Source: Rutidosis leptorrhynchoides (Eukaryota; Streptophyta; Magnoliopsida; Asterales; Asteraceae). From it: DNA of 64,000 nt. The stretch is taken from NCBI RefSeq assembly GCF_046630445.1, contig NC_092337.1, positions 363,636,001 through 363,700,000 on the forward strand. The letters run 5' to 3'. The stretch's first letter is position 1. The number at the start of each line of letters is the position of its first letter. The notes under the pieces are model-generated. The model saw nothing but the letters and a program-made list of their open reading frames with translations. It ran no database searches and had not been told where the DNA came from. A program made the position numbers and the translations under genes. Positions 10,488 to 23,212 of this stretch are shown here, in pieces.

Positions 10488-12438
10488 CTCTATATTATTT
10501 CAAGATATTATTAGTATACATAAAATATTACGACGGAGTGATGTCCGAGTGATTTCAAAATAGTTTTTTGAATGCGTCGAAGCTAAGGAAATTATGGGTT
10601 ATAGCTATGGAGGTGATGGGTATGGTTCATGGGTATGCTCGTGAGGTCAATCTAGTTTTTATCATCTCCGTTGCGTCTACGTACTTTCCTGCAATATTGA
10701 ATCTCAATATTGATACGTGAGCACTCATAACTTAACTTTTATATATCAATAGTGTATCCCTGACTAGTGCTCGAGTATATAGGATTATGCATGCTTGTAC
10801 ATTCGATATTGTCCTTAGATAGGTTTGTTGAATCCTGAATTAGATACATATGCTACTGAGATAGGGTATATGATATGCATGTCATTGGAAAGCTAGTGAA
10901 AAATTAAGAACTTTTCATTTAGATATCGAATGGTTTCGATGAACGGATTTGAAGTTATAGTCAACTGAATTTTAGTATTATCGTTAAAATGATTATTATT
11001 ACTATCGTCGTTATTATTTTAATAGAAATATCATTGTTATTATAAAATATCATTATTACTATTATGTTAGTATTATCATTTTATCATAATAACATTTTTA
11101 GTAAATATAAATATTGTTATTTTTTTTATAGAATAATAATAATTATTATTACAAAATAATACAACTTTTACTTATTATTATTATGATCAATATTATTTTA
11201 CCAAATAAATAGGGGATACAAAGATATTTTTCACCACGCGTAATATAATTACATTAATAATACTTACCACTATAGTTTTACGATATTAAGTGAACTTTAT
11301 AAATTTTACTACTTAAGATATATAAAAGTATATTTTATCATATATAAACGTTAATATAAATTTTTATTAATAAATGACTTTTATTATTATAAAATCTAAT
11401 AAATATATTTAAATATATAAAACGACTATAGCTAAGTTATATAATAAACACGTATAAATTTTAGAAGTCATTTTGGGTCAAGTTGACTTTTGCACATTAG
11501 TCTCGAGCATTAGGATTGTGGTACACTATGACTTGACCAAAAATTGTTAGACAAATATTGACCAACATATAAATATATATAATTAATATAGGTTCGTGAA
11601 TCCGAGGCCAACCTTGCACTTGTTAAATGACGTTATATGTATTTTTACTACGAAATACAGTATGGTGAGTTTCATTTGCTCCCTTTTATATATATTTTTG
11701 GGACTGAGAATACATGCGCTGTTTTTATAAATGTTTTACGAAAAAGGCACAAGTACTAAAACTAATTCTACGTGGGTTTAAACCAGAAATATACCCTTAG
11801 CTTGGTAACATTAAACTACTTGTCTATGTACGGTAGGCGCGAATCCTAAAGATAGATCTATTGGGCCTGACAAACCCCATCCTGACTATGGGATGCTTTA
11901 GTACTTCGAGGTTATTTTAAACACACCTGATCTAGTGTACTTCAGAGGGTAAAACATGAACGTTAAGGCTTGTTACCGGGTGCCTACAACTTATAGAATA
12001 CTTTTATACACTTGCGAGTGTACATATATTTATAAACGGAAATCTTGTGGTCTATTAATATATTGAAATGATTATTATGATAAACCTATGAACTCACCAA
12101 CCTTTTGGTTGACACTTTAAAGCATGTTTATTCTCAGGTATTAAAGAAATCTTCCGCTGTGCATTAGCTCATTTTAAGGATATTAATTGGAGTCATTCAT
12201 GGCATATTTTGAAAGACGTTGCATTCGAGTCATTGAGTTCATCAAGATTATTATTATGTCAATTATAGTTGGATGTATTATGAAATGGTGTGCATTCCGT
12301 CAACTTTCGTTGTAAAGAAAGTTTGTCTTTTAAAAACGAATGCAATGTTTGTAAAATGTATCATATAGAGGTCAAAATACCTCGCGATGTAATCAACTAT
12401 TATGAATCGTTTATAATGTATGTGAACGGGTCCTTTCA

Positions 12439-12560
12439 GTTGGTATCAGAGCGGTGGTCTTAGCGAACCAGGTCTGCATTAGTGTGTCTGACTGATAGTC
12501 GTTAGGATGCATTAATGAGCCTGGACTTCGACCGTGTCTGCATGTCAAAAGTTTTGCTTA
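12439..12560 (+). promoter_or_regulatory. Element C PBS and conserved post-PBS leader
   Basis: Two bases after the LTR comes TGGTATCAGAGC (12441-12452), the perfect initiator-Met tRNA type PBS. The leader then follows the same pattern as in A, D and F: GGTCTTAGCGAACCAGG, TGCATTAGTGTGTCTG, GTCGTTAGGATGCATTAATG, GACTTCGACCGTGTCTG. Confidence 0.85.
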
Positions 12561-12843
12561 TCATTTTTGTCGGAAATTGCCTGCTTATCATTCTTAGTCT
12601 AGACACGTCTTACTGCATTGATTGCATGAATAGTGTATAGACAAAATTCATATCTTAGCGTATCTGCTAATCCATATCTTAGCGTATCTGTTACTGTAAA
12701 CTTTGCCTGACATATCCCGTAATTTCCTCCGTAATCTACGAAATCTTTTGCGCTATATATATAGATATTCTATGTAATTAGAATACCACCCGATAGCCGA
12801 AAAATCATTTTATATTGAAAAATTCTTTATTCAATCGAACAAA

Positions 12844-13275
12844 ATGGAATTCGTCATTAGTTCAAGTCCCTCGAATTCCGATATGGAATCCCACTCAAGC
12901 TCCGAAAGCAGTGTGACCGGAATGGATCAACCAATTAGCCATCATCTATTATGAATGAATTGGGGATAGGTTCGTAGCCTCCTCAATAATTGGAGACAAG
13001 AAGAAGGTGATCCCTTCCATCCACCACATTGCCCTCTTGGCGATGAACCTGAAGCACTTACCAGCGAACCGGTCTGAAACACCATTTTCTCTCTCATTTT
13101 CAGAGTATCTCGTCACCATTATATACTACATCAAATTCTAGATTTTATTTATCCGCTCGTCCGAACCGACAATCACCCCGATGTAATAGAAGAAGTCAAC
13201 GAGCTTCGCGCTCGAGTAGTGGCTTTAGAGAATATGGTGCAAGGGTTACAAACACCAACAAATAACGAAGTATTA
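12844..13275 (+). pseudogene. Degenerate Ser-rich/coiled-coil ORF of element C
   Basis: The ATG at 12844 opens 36 codons of Ser-rich peptide (ISSSPSNSD, then SSESSVTGMDQPIS) and stops at 12954. Beyond the stop, translation in neighbouring frames keeps a recognisable protein pattern: DPFH.P..PLGDEPEALTSEP, NTIFSLIFRVSRHHY and, near 13190-13260, VNELRARVVALENMVQGLQ, which looks like a short coiled coil. Element D has the same series in the same place. It occupies the position of the acidic ORF in A and F, right after the leader. No known domain is recognised. Confidence 0.5.
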
Positions 13276-13500
13276 ATTCATAATTTCAATTTTATTGAAT
13301 AAATACTCCGTAAAAGTTATGTAATTTCTAAAGTCTTTAGGGATTATTCAGTTCTAGTTTCAACCGTAAATCAAATGAGTTTAATTTAATATTAACTCAT
13401 TAAATCTATGTTACATCTGAAGAAAATATGCACATATATATTTTCATAAAGACTGTAATAAAATTCTGTTGTACAAAATATTAATTGTGAAATTTTTTTT

Positions 13501-13513
13501 TAACGGGTAGGTA
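13501..13513 (+). other. Internal TAACGGGTAGGTA motif of element C
   Basis: Identical to the tract at 15908-15920 that directly precedes the 3' LTR. It sits where A and F have the motif before gag, suggesting that gag was once downstream. Confidence 0.55.
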
Positions 13514-14460
13514 ATATCCGAGAGATATATAAATTCACAATTAATATATTACATTTTTTTAATCTGATTAAGCAAATCATCAACTATACTTTCAAAATCT
13601 CACAACAATATACATTCTTGTATAGAAATCAAAACAACCATTCTCACCCAAATTTGATTACGCATTCTGATTTTGACAAATCAAAATCCAAGTCATGATT
13701 TAACAGAAGACATCACTCTTAGATTCCTACATCTTTCAAAGCTATACTTTGACTTCAAAACCATGTTAGAACATCATATGTATATTAACGATTACAAACT
13801 GTGTTCAAACTCTCCGAAGTTTTTGAAGACACTTCAAACAATGAACAATCGAGATGATGATCCAATCACATATTACCCACATTTATGTACCTAAAAAGCT
13901 CTCGAAGCCAAAGTCATAGTTCGACGCGTATCCGTGTCAGACCCTTTGGCATTTATTAGCTAAAATGACTTTTCAATTCCTTTTCAAAGTAGACAGTTTT
14001 GTCACAGCTCCAGCAAGTCAACTTCGACTTTTCAGTCAGACTAGTCTTATTATAACCTCGATAGATACGTTGCCCTTTCGTCATCGTTACTGGGGACCTT
14101 TCATATCTCGCCACCTTAGTAATAAACTTACCAACAACTTCAATTATCTTTGACTTTTCGAAAAATCATTATATTTATTGAAATCACATCATTTACTCAT
14201 TCGCATCTTGTAACGAGAATTGTCATACGAATCATCGAAAAACAGTAACCAGTATTTTGAAATCTCGCAGCATGTCTACGCCAACAGTTATATGTGTACG
14301 TAAAACGTCTATCTCCTGGACTTACATACTTTGAATGTGAAGTTCTGAAAAATATTCTGAACTGCAAACTAGTTCTTGAAATGCTGACGAAGCATCAAAA
14401 ACTGTAAACGATCTTAACAGTAAAAAGTTTGATGACAAAGAATAGTAAGGTGGTAAAGCT
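13514..14460 (+). other. Element C interior without a recognisable gene
   Basis: Several short open frames (for example 13673-13894, 73 codons) but none with a recognised motif or repeated-copy support that I could establish. AT-rich. Confidence 0.5.
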
Positions 14461-14706
14461 GAGAAAAAGAGAAGGTTTGGAACTGGAAAACGGATTGAAC
14501 AGACTATGAAGGAGGCTGTGGACAAATCACAAAGACTAAATCTGCCTTCAAAGAATCCAAATGATTCGGTGCCTGCTAAAGTCATTAACGAATACCTTAC
14601 TCTTTATTCTAAACCTTTACAGACAAATCTTCATCATCATCCATCAATATTAGAAATTCTAAGATATTATCATATCTTTCATTATAAATATCCGCGATAT
14701 TTCTGA
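14461..14706 (+). pseudogene. KSQR peptide remnant, shared by C and D
   Basis: An open stretch beginning after two stops near 14446 reads KKRRFGTGKRIEQTMKEAVD and then DKSQRLNLPSKNPNDSV, HHPSILEI and IFHYKYP to a stop at 14706. Element D has the same peptide (50980-51219, minus) in the same orientation relative to the element, with about two thirds of residues alike. Conservation of peptide in two separate copies suggests it derives from a protein, but a recent common origin of the DNA explains it equally well. Confidence 0.4.
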
Positions 14707-15907
14707 AGATATTTTCACAACTAATCTTATCTGAAGTCATTTATCTCTTTGCGCTATCCTTGTTACATCATATAAGAAACTATTAGTTTCTATATTCTAT
14801 AAACTTTCGAGTTTAAATTATGAATGTTTTGAAGTAGTGTTGGGAACTGAAGCATGAGTTAGTATAATATAATGAAACTTGATCAACGTGATTATATTAC
14901 AGTAAGTCATGCTGAGTTTCTAATGGGACATGACAATTCACAGACCATGCCGTCATCATGTTCCATGTTACACGACTCTTGTATTCTATTTAATCTCTAA
15001 AAATATCAAGAATATATTTTCTTGATGATTCGGTTTTTTCAGGGTATTCTGGTAAATTAACAAATCAAGATCGTGCCATTACCATTTCCTTCTTAGAACA
15101 TTAACTATGTTCATTCTGAAATTCATATCTGCGAATACTGGACCATTACAAATTTGCTTAATCGCAAGAAGAAGAAACGAAAGGACAAAACTCCAAAATA
15201 GAAATTGGAGTATAAATCGCAGCAAATAGAAGGGAGCATTAACTTGGATGTCAATGATTATAGAAGACAAAAGCAGGGGCTTTGAAATATAAGGGAAGAT
15301 ATAAAACCCAACAACCACTCAAAAATTATAAACCGTATATATCGATGCATATAGCAATATAAAGACACGGAAGAACTAAAAACACTATAAAACCGAGAAT
15401 ATAGTAGAAGTAAATAGATTCTTCCGGAGGCAGATGAAAAAGAAGAATGACAGATATGAAAGTGAGGAGTATATCGAGAATCAGTACTGGATGAAGCATA
15501 TTGATAAATACTTTAAAATATGAGTTGAGGGAGAAAGAATAGAAGGTGTGAGTTGTAAGGAAACGAAGGAGGTGGATTTATAGTGAAATACCCGACAGAG
15601 AAATCAAGATGGATTATCGTATTAATTCGAAGAGAATCATAATCTCCTTAATCACCGAAGCATCAAATCCAACATAGATTACAAAGATTTTCTTTAAATT
15701 CGGAGATCAATTGTGATGACATCAAAAGATATGACGAATCACTATAATCTTATTTCCTTCATTTACGATAACTTCCCTCATACGCTTTGAGTAATCGAAT
15801 TATTTTATCCATACTTCTTAGACATGATAAAACTTCATAATCGTCATAATAACATTCTCATTGTTAGCCATAACGAACTCTATCAAATTTCGGGGACGAA
15901 ATTTCTT
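14707..15907 (+). other. Element C 3' interior, non-coding
   Basis: No gene seen. The last 150 bases (ATAACATTCTCATTG..., GGGGACGAAATTTC) are shared with D and E next to their 3' LTRs and belong to the PPT region. Confidence 0.55.
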
Positions 15908-15921
15908 TAACGGGTAGGTAC
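15908..15921 (+). other. PPT-like tract of element C
   Basis: TAACGGGTAGGTAC directly before the 3' LTR, the position of the plus-strand primer. It is preceded by GGGGACGAAATTTC, the usual ending in this gypsy group. Same sequence borders the 3' LTRs of D and E. Confidence 0.7.
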
Positions 15922-17015
15922 TGTGACGACCCGGAAATTTTCGACTAAATTTAAACTTTATCTTTATATTATTCTGACACGATAAGCAATGTTTGTTAAG
16001 TTAAATCTCAAGGATTTTAAACTATGTTTATACATTCATTTAAACCTCGACCAAATTCCAATGATTCACGAACCATTAAATGAACATATATGAATATGTA
16101 TGTATATATGTTATAAATTGAAAATGTCAACAAAGTATTTAAAAGTATAATGCTTTATATGAATGTATTTGTTTCAATATGATTATCGACGAAATTAAAA
16201 AAAAATATATTAAATGATTGAATTATCATAAACATTGAATTATGATTACGAGTCTCTGTTGAGAGGTCCACTATGATTTGAGAAATCTATTCCTCTTAAC
16301 GATATTCGGAATAATTTGTAAAGCTATTTATAAATAAAAATAAAAAGTGTCATTTACGAAAGTTAGACAAAAGCTATTGGAGAATTGGTTTCCATAATAT
16401 TCTATTAATCTATTTTCAAACGTACAAAAACGTTTTCAGTTTAAAAAGAACTTTATTATTAAAACGTATATAACTTTTATAAATATCTAGAATCACTTTT
16501 GACAACTCATTACTTAACCAGTATAATAAATATAACGATATTTATATTTTATTTCATTAAATATATATAACGATTTAAATTAATATTATATATATTTATA
16601 CACGTATTATACATACATAGTTTTTATATTTTTACTATACTTTAACTTTACCTTTACTTTACTTTACCTTTACTTTAACTTTAATAATTTACTTTAATAA
16701 TTCATACTTTAATAATTCATACTTTAATAATTCACTTTAATAATTCATACTTTAATAATTCACTTTAATAATTCATACTTTAATAATTCACTTTAATAAT
16801 TCATACTTTAATAATTCACTTTAATAATCTATACTTTAATAATTCACTTTAATAATTCATACTTTAATAATTCATACTTTAATAATTCACTTTAATAATT
16901 CATACTTTAATAATTCACTTTAATAATTCAAAAATCTATTATAAATAGAATTCAATAGATTTCATTATTTCATAGAAACTTGAAAATATATTTCTCTAAA
17001 CTCTCTCAATCGATT

Positions 17016-17114
<99 letters not shown>

Positions 17115-19065
17115 CTCTATATTATTTCAAGATATTATTAGTATACATAAAATATTACGACGGAGTGATGTCCGAGTGATTTCAAAATAGTTTTTTGAAT
17201 GAGTCGAAGCTAAGGAAATTATGGGTTATAGCTATGGAGGTGATGGGTATGGTTCATGGGTATGCTCGTGAGGTCAATCTAGTTTTTATCATCTCCGTTG
17301 CGTCTACGTACTTTCCTGCAATATTGAATCTCAATATTGATACGTGAGCACTCATAACTTAACTTTTATATATCAATAGTGTATCCCTGACTAGTGCTCG
17401 AGTATATAGGATTATGCATGCTTGTACATTCGATATTGTCCTTAGATAGGTTTGTTGAATCCTGAATTCGATACATATGCTACTGAGATAGGGTATATGA
17501 TATGCATGTCATTGGAAAGCTAGTGAAAAATTAAGAACTTTTCATTTAGATATCGAATGGTTTCGATGAACGGATTTGAAGTTATAGTCAACTGAATTTT
17601 AGTATTATCGTTAAAATGATTATTATTACTATCGTCGTTATTATTTTAATAGAAATATCATTGTTATTATAAAATATCATTATTACTATTATGTTAGTAT
17701 TATCATTTTATCATAATAACATTTTTAGTAAATATAAATATTGTTATTTTTTTTATAGAATAATAATAATTATTATTACAAAATAATACAACTTTTACTT
17801 ATTATTATTATGATCAATATTATTTTATCAAATAAATAGGGGATACAAAGATATTTTTCACCACGCGTAATATAATTACATTAATAATACTTACCACTAT
17901 AGTTTTACGATATTAAGTGAACTTTATAAATTTTACTACTTAAGATATATAAAAGTATATTTTATCATATATAAACGTTAATATAAATTTTTATTAATAA
18001 ATGACTTTTATTATTATAAAATCTAATAAATATATTTAAATATATAAAACGACTATAGCTAAGTTATATAATAAACACGTATAAATTTTAGAAGTCATTT
18101 TGGGTCAAGTTGACTTTTGCACATTAGTCTCGAGCATTAGGATTGTGGTACACTATGACTTGACCAAAAATTGTTAGACAAATATTGACCAACATATAAA
18201 TATATATAATTAATATAGGTTCGTGAATCCGAGGCCAACCTTGCACTTGTTAAATGACGTTATATGTATTTTTACTACGAAATACAGTATGGTGAGTTTC
18301 ATTTGCTCCCTTTTATATATATTTTTGGGACTGAGAATACATGCGCTGTTTTTATAAATGTTTTACGAAAAAGGCACAAGTACTAAAACTAATTCTACGT
18401 GGGTTTAAACCAGAAATATACCCTTAGCTTGGTAACATTAAACTACTTGTCTATGTACGGTAGGCGCGAATCCTAAAGATAGATCTATTGGGCCTGACAA
18501 ACCCCATCCTGACTATGGGATGCTTTAGTACTTCGAGGTTATTTTAAACACACCTGATCTGGTGTACTTCAGAGGGTAAAACATGAACGTTAAGGCTTGT
18601 TACCGGGTGCCTACAACTTATAGAATACTTTTATACACTTGCGAGTGTACATATATTTATAAACGGAAATCTTGTGGTCTATTAATATATTGAAATGATT
18701 ATTATGATAAACCTATGAACTCACCAACCTTTTGGTTGACACTTTAAAGCATGTTTATTCTCAGGTATTAAAGAAATCTTCCGCTGTGCATTAGCTCATT
18801 TTAAGGATATTAATTGGAGTCATTCATGGCATATTTTGAAAGACGTTGCATTCCAGTCATTGAGTTCATCAAGATTATTATTATGTCAATTATAGTTGGA
18901 TGTATTATGAAATGGTGTGCATTCCGTCAACTTTCGTTGTAAAGAAAGTTTGTCTTTTAAAAACGAATGCAATGTTTATAAAATGTATCATATAGAGGTC
19001 AAAATACCTTGCGATGTAATCAACTATTATGAATCATTTATAATGTATATGAACGGGTCCTTTCA
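15922..19065 (+). repeat. Element C 3' LTR
   Basis: 3144 bases, aligned to the 5' LTR at a constant offset of 6580 until the AT run. Carries the minisatellite (16664-16930), TATA box (16940-16947), (AT)47 at 17019-17112 and the family hairpin at 18995-19010, where the last stem base is T instead of C. Most of the 47-base length difference to the 5' LTR comes from the AT run. Confidence 0.95.
17019..17112 (+). repeat. (AT)47 microsatellite, 3' LTR of C
   Basis: Pure AT run twice as long as the one in the 5' LTR of the same element. Confidence 0.95.
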
Positions 19066-21130
19066 AACGTGTTCGAAAAGCCGTTTTCTCAATATCTTCC
19101 TCACGGACCCGCATTTGGTGATAGCCGGACCGTAGGTCGATTTTAGAGAAATACGTTGCACCTTGGAGTTGGTCAAACAAATCGTCAATCCGAGGTAACG
19201 GATAACGATTCTTGATCGTCACTTTATTTAACTCCCGATAATCGATGCACATCCGCATACTACCATCCTTCTTTTTCACGAATAAGACCGGAGCGCCCCA
19301 TGGCGAAGCACTCGGTCGAATAAAACCCTTCTCAAGCAACTCTTGGGTTTGATTTAACAACTCTTGCATTTTCGTTGGTGCTAAACGATAAGGAGTTTTA
19401 GCAATGGGAGTAGCTCCCGGAACCAACTCAATACGAAATTCAACTTGTCTTTCCGCCGGGACACCCGGTAACTCGTCCGGAAAAACGTCTTCGAATTCCC
19501 TAACCACCGAAATTTCATGAATTGGTGGTGGCTCATCACGAGTATCAACAACGTGGGCAAGAAAAGCCATGCTACCACTAACAAGAAAATGACGTGCCCG
19601 TGCAAAAGAACATATCGGCACAAGTCTTCTTCGTCTATCGCCATGAATAATCAACTCTCCCCCACTTGGGGTCTTCACACGTATAAACTTTTCATGGCAT
19701 GCAATATCGGCTCTATTTCGATCGAGCCAATCCATACCAACAACGATATCAAAATCGCCCAAAGTCATAGGGATGAGATCAATTTTAAAGTTTTCGGCAT
19801 CAAAAACGACATCACAATTCTTACACACATCAACCACTAGCACCGTCTTGCCGTCCGCTATTTCGACTTCTACCGGACGACTTAACTTAGCTAACGGTCT
19901 ATCAAGTTTAGGCACAAATTTTGGAGACACAAACGACAAATTTGCACCGCTATCAAATAAAATCCTTGCTGGATTAGAGTTAACCATAAAAGTACCTGAG
20001 ACAACTTCGTTGGATTGCTTAGCTTCATCATTCTTCATCAAATAGTTTCGCCCTTGAGCCGTACCCGCCGCCTTCTCTAGCCTTTTAACATTATCGTTGT
20101 TCAAATCGGGACACTCTGACTTTCGGTGTCCTTCTTTGTTGCAATTAAAACAAGTGATTTTGGTCGACGCCTTGGTGCAATCACGGGCCATGTGTCCTCT
20201 TTGATTACAATTATAACATGTGGGCCCGAAACTCCCGTAAGCACCCTTCTTCACACTATTAATGCTTTCGGAGCCTTTCTTGTTCTTTTTATTGGAAAAG
20301 TTCGAATGACTCGAGCCTTCAAACTTTCTCTTTGAAAAAGTGAAATCACTCTTCCTCGAAACCTCTTGCTCAAAACCCCGAGCCAACTCAAACAGCTCCT
20401 CAAAAGACTTAGCCATACCCCGACTAATCTTACCCTTCAACTCATCATTTAAAGTACGGTAGAAATCTTTCATTAATTTGTGATCATCACCAACATATTC
20501 CGGGCAAAAGCGAGTATTTGCCAAAAAGATAGACTTGAGAGTAACCAAGTCCATTGAACCTTGTTGCAAATGATGCAACTCGTCTCGGATTCTATCAAGC
20601 TCGGAAGAAGTTCGGTATTCTTGGAAGAATTCCTTCTTAAAATCCTCCCATGTCAAGCTCATGCATTGCTCTTCACCATATAAATTGATTTTGTCGTCCC
20701 ACCACAACTTGCCTTCTTCACGTAGCATGCTAGACCCATATCTCGTCTTCTTCTCGGGAGGACACTCCGCGGTACGGAACGCTCCCTCGATATCGGAAAT
20801 CCAACAAGTGCTTTTCAATGGATCCCTCACCCCATTAAACATCGGAGGTTGAGTATCCTTGAAATTCTTGTAGTGGAAGTCCCGCCTTCCTTCACCTCCT
20901 TCACCGCGAGAATAAATGTTTCTAGCATCAAGGGCCTCTTCGATAGTGGCCTTCATTCGTTCATTTATCAAATCTATCACTTGCCCATCGACCGAATCTT
21001 GGAAGACCTTTCGGACGTCCGTAAGAAAATCCGCTTTTAACTTTTTAAAGACGGCCTCAACCTTAGCCGAAAACTCGACGTCCTCGCTTGTACTTCCGTT
21101 ATCATGATCGACACCGTTTATCGTCTTCAT
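19066..21130 (-). CDS. Element B Gag-protease-RT, cut by element C
   Basis: One open frame of 688 B-derived residues starting at ATG 21130. Residues about 90-260 are a Retrotrans_gag capsid ([24 protein letters not shown]). Two CCHC zinc knuckles follow at about 305-318 ([14 protein letters not shown]) and 327-340 ([14 protein letters not shown]). The retropepsin active site [11 protein letters not shown] is near 390-400 and its [10 protein letters not shown] block near 460. RT begins about 585 and shows [21 protein letters not shown] and SGYHQM before the frame runs into C's LTR; a fused tail of ten LTR-encoded residues ends the predicted protein. The rest of RT is at 7878-9336. This half is open while the other half is full of stops. 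Confidence 0.92.
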
Positions 21131-21515
21131 TCTATAAAACGGAATAGGTTAAACCATGTAACGAAAATACATAACACGTAAGTATATACATGTACACCAC
21201 ACTACCCCATCTTGCTCAACAATCGTCGTACATTACTCGTTTGACACGATTTGCACTCGTAACAACGGTAGCTAATCGTTGTTACCCGAGCACGTCGCAT
21301 TAACTCGCTAGTACAACGTCCGTCTTGCTTGATGATTGCTAAACACAACACAAAACAATTAGCACAAGGTTAGCTCACATAAACCAAAGCACTAACAATT
21401 CTCGATTAGACCCAAAGTCCTACAAGTCCCGCATAAAGCGCTCACACAATAAAGCCCAAGTCTAGGCACCTATCTCAAGTCGCCTAAATTCCTTAGACCA
21501 TGCTCTGATACCACT
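21131..21515 (-). other. Element B 5' leader with PBS
   Basis: Non-coding. TGGTATCAGAGC on the minus strand at 21513-21502 is the initiator-Met type PBS, two bases from the LTR end at 21516. The rest of the leader is unlike that of A, C, D and F, so B belongs to a different family. Confidence 0.85.
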
Positions 21516-22107
21516 TGAAACAACCCAACCCGTATTGCATACGATAAATTTTTTTTATAATACACATTTATGCGCCAATTAAATATGTAAACCATTCCAC
21601 GAGTTCCATTTAAACGTACAACGATTTAGATGTTTACAAAAGGCACGAAGGCCATTAATTAAGTTCAATACAAGTTTGACCCCCTATAATGATAGTTTAT
21701 AATCCAAACGACACTCGAGCATGGTTTGGGACTAAACTACCCAAAACGTCAGGCCAACTTCAAAAGCTATCCCAAAAGCACCCCTTGTCAACATAAACGG
21801 GAGACAACTAATCCAACCGTATGCCCTTACCCTTGTCCAAGCTAGAACCTATAAAATGGTAAACAACGAGAGGGTAAGCAATACTTAGTGAGTGCAACAA
21901 TTATACATACATATATATAACCTATCCATTCGCAATCACATTACCAAATACCTCATACGAACTTGTAACTCAAAAAGCATGTCAACATAAATGTAACAAC
22001 ATCAAGTCGTACATTATCACGCCACTTCATTAGCATATACTAAACTCAACATATATATAATATGCTAAACAAATCAACAATCTCAATATGGTTAACCAAT
22101 AACGCTA

Positions 22108-22312
22108 TGGTTCTACCGGCTCGTGGTTCACACCATACGCTTGAGTCATACTCTTTTATAGTGCTACTGGCTCGTGGTTCACACTCGATGCTACCGGCTC
22201 GTGGTTCACATCTTATTTTATAGTGCTACCGGCTCGTGGTTCACACTCGATGCTACCGGCTCGTGGTTCACATCTTATCACACACATGTTATGGCACTAC
22301 CGGCTCGATGGT
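22108..22312 (-). repeat. ACCGGCTCGTGGTTCACA tandem array in LTR B
   Basis: Six near-identical 18-base cores separated by 20-30 bases of variable sequence (CTCGATGCT, CTTATTTTATAGTGCT). A higher-order repeat of two cores is also visible. Confidence 0.88.
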
Positions 22313-23212
22313 TCATACCATAACACCCACAAATAAATACGTCATATACCCATACGTATAATTACTCCACTCACCTTGTCACAAGGATGCTGATTTAGCA
22401 CTTCCGAGCTTCAACGCAATGTACCTAAATCATTAAGTGCACATTCAATTTCACAACTAGTGGGATTAACCACAATACTCCCACTTGAGCATTTAATGAC
22501 CCAAATTGCATTAAATGACTCAACTACTCACAACCGTCCATACATGGCCAAGACTCGACTTTAATCACTAAGACTAGTGAATTAAAGTCTATTAACTTCA
22601 ATTAACACAAAGCTTAGGGTAATCCATACCCATTTCATCTAATTGGGCCAACTAGTACATTTTGACCCATTTTATATCACTTAGACTCACAATCAAGTCA
22701 AACTTACCCATTTATATTTCTTTCATAAATCTTAAAGTGCATTAGTGACTAACAACACCAATTGACACTTACAATCTCAAATCACAAGGCCAAAACCCTA
22801 AATAGTGGCTATTAGGGTTTCATTACAACAACATAACCCAAACTCACCCATTTTACCACCAAATGAGTCTTACAAATCCCTAGTACTCAAAACCATAGTC
22901 ATTAATCAATTAAAACTCAAAACTTAGAGTTAGAACTTACCGAGACTATCAACGCGTAGCTAGAGACTCAAGGAACAACTTTAATTCTTGCTCCTAGGTT
23001 TGATTCACAAATCTCCAACTCCAAATCTCAAGATCAAACTAAGTGGGTTTTGTGTTTTGGGAGAGAAAATGGAGAGAAAAGAGAAAAGGAAATGAAATAA
23101 ATGGATATGTGGTGGAGAGTTAATGCTCCCATCAGATCCACGTGTCAAGTTACCATTTTGCCCCTCAAAATCCCTTAAATTGAGCTAAGTCCGACACCAG
23201 TTCAGCAGAACT

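Larger units (their letters stand above)
9342..12438 (+). repeat. Element C 5' LTR
   Basis: Starts TGTGACGACCCGGAAA and ends GGGTCCTTTCA, 3097 bases. Contains a 28-bp minisatellite, a TATA box at 10360-10367, an (AT)23 run, the ATAGATCTAT palindrome near 11861, the CTCACCAAC/CTCAGGTA block near 12090-12140, and the hairpin GAGGTCAAAATACCTC at 12368-12383. It differs from the 3' LTR by scattered single-base changes and by the AT-run length. Confidence 0.95.
9342..19065 (+). mobile_element. Element C: non-coding large-LTR retrotransposon (LARD-like), complete
   Basis: Two 3.1 kb direct LTRs bound a 3.5 kb interior with PBS next to the 5' LTR and a TTAACGGGTAGGTA tract next to the 3' LTR. Both outer ends have the duplication AACGT (9337-9341 and 19066-19070), and the flanks join element B's RT in frame of meaning. 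The interior has no gag capsid, RT or integrase; only short broken ORFs remain. It must have moved with proteins from another element. The LTR ends and leader match those of A, D, E and F. Confidence 0.95.

Noticed and set aside
19381..20045. Alternative frames over element B's gag-pol
   Set aside because: Overlap the 688-residue polyprotein frame with clear domains.
22108..22312. CRISPR-like array of spaced repeats
   Set aside because: Units and spacers are inside an LTR of a plant retrotransposon, spacers are themselves repeated and no cas genes are possible in this setting.
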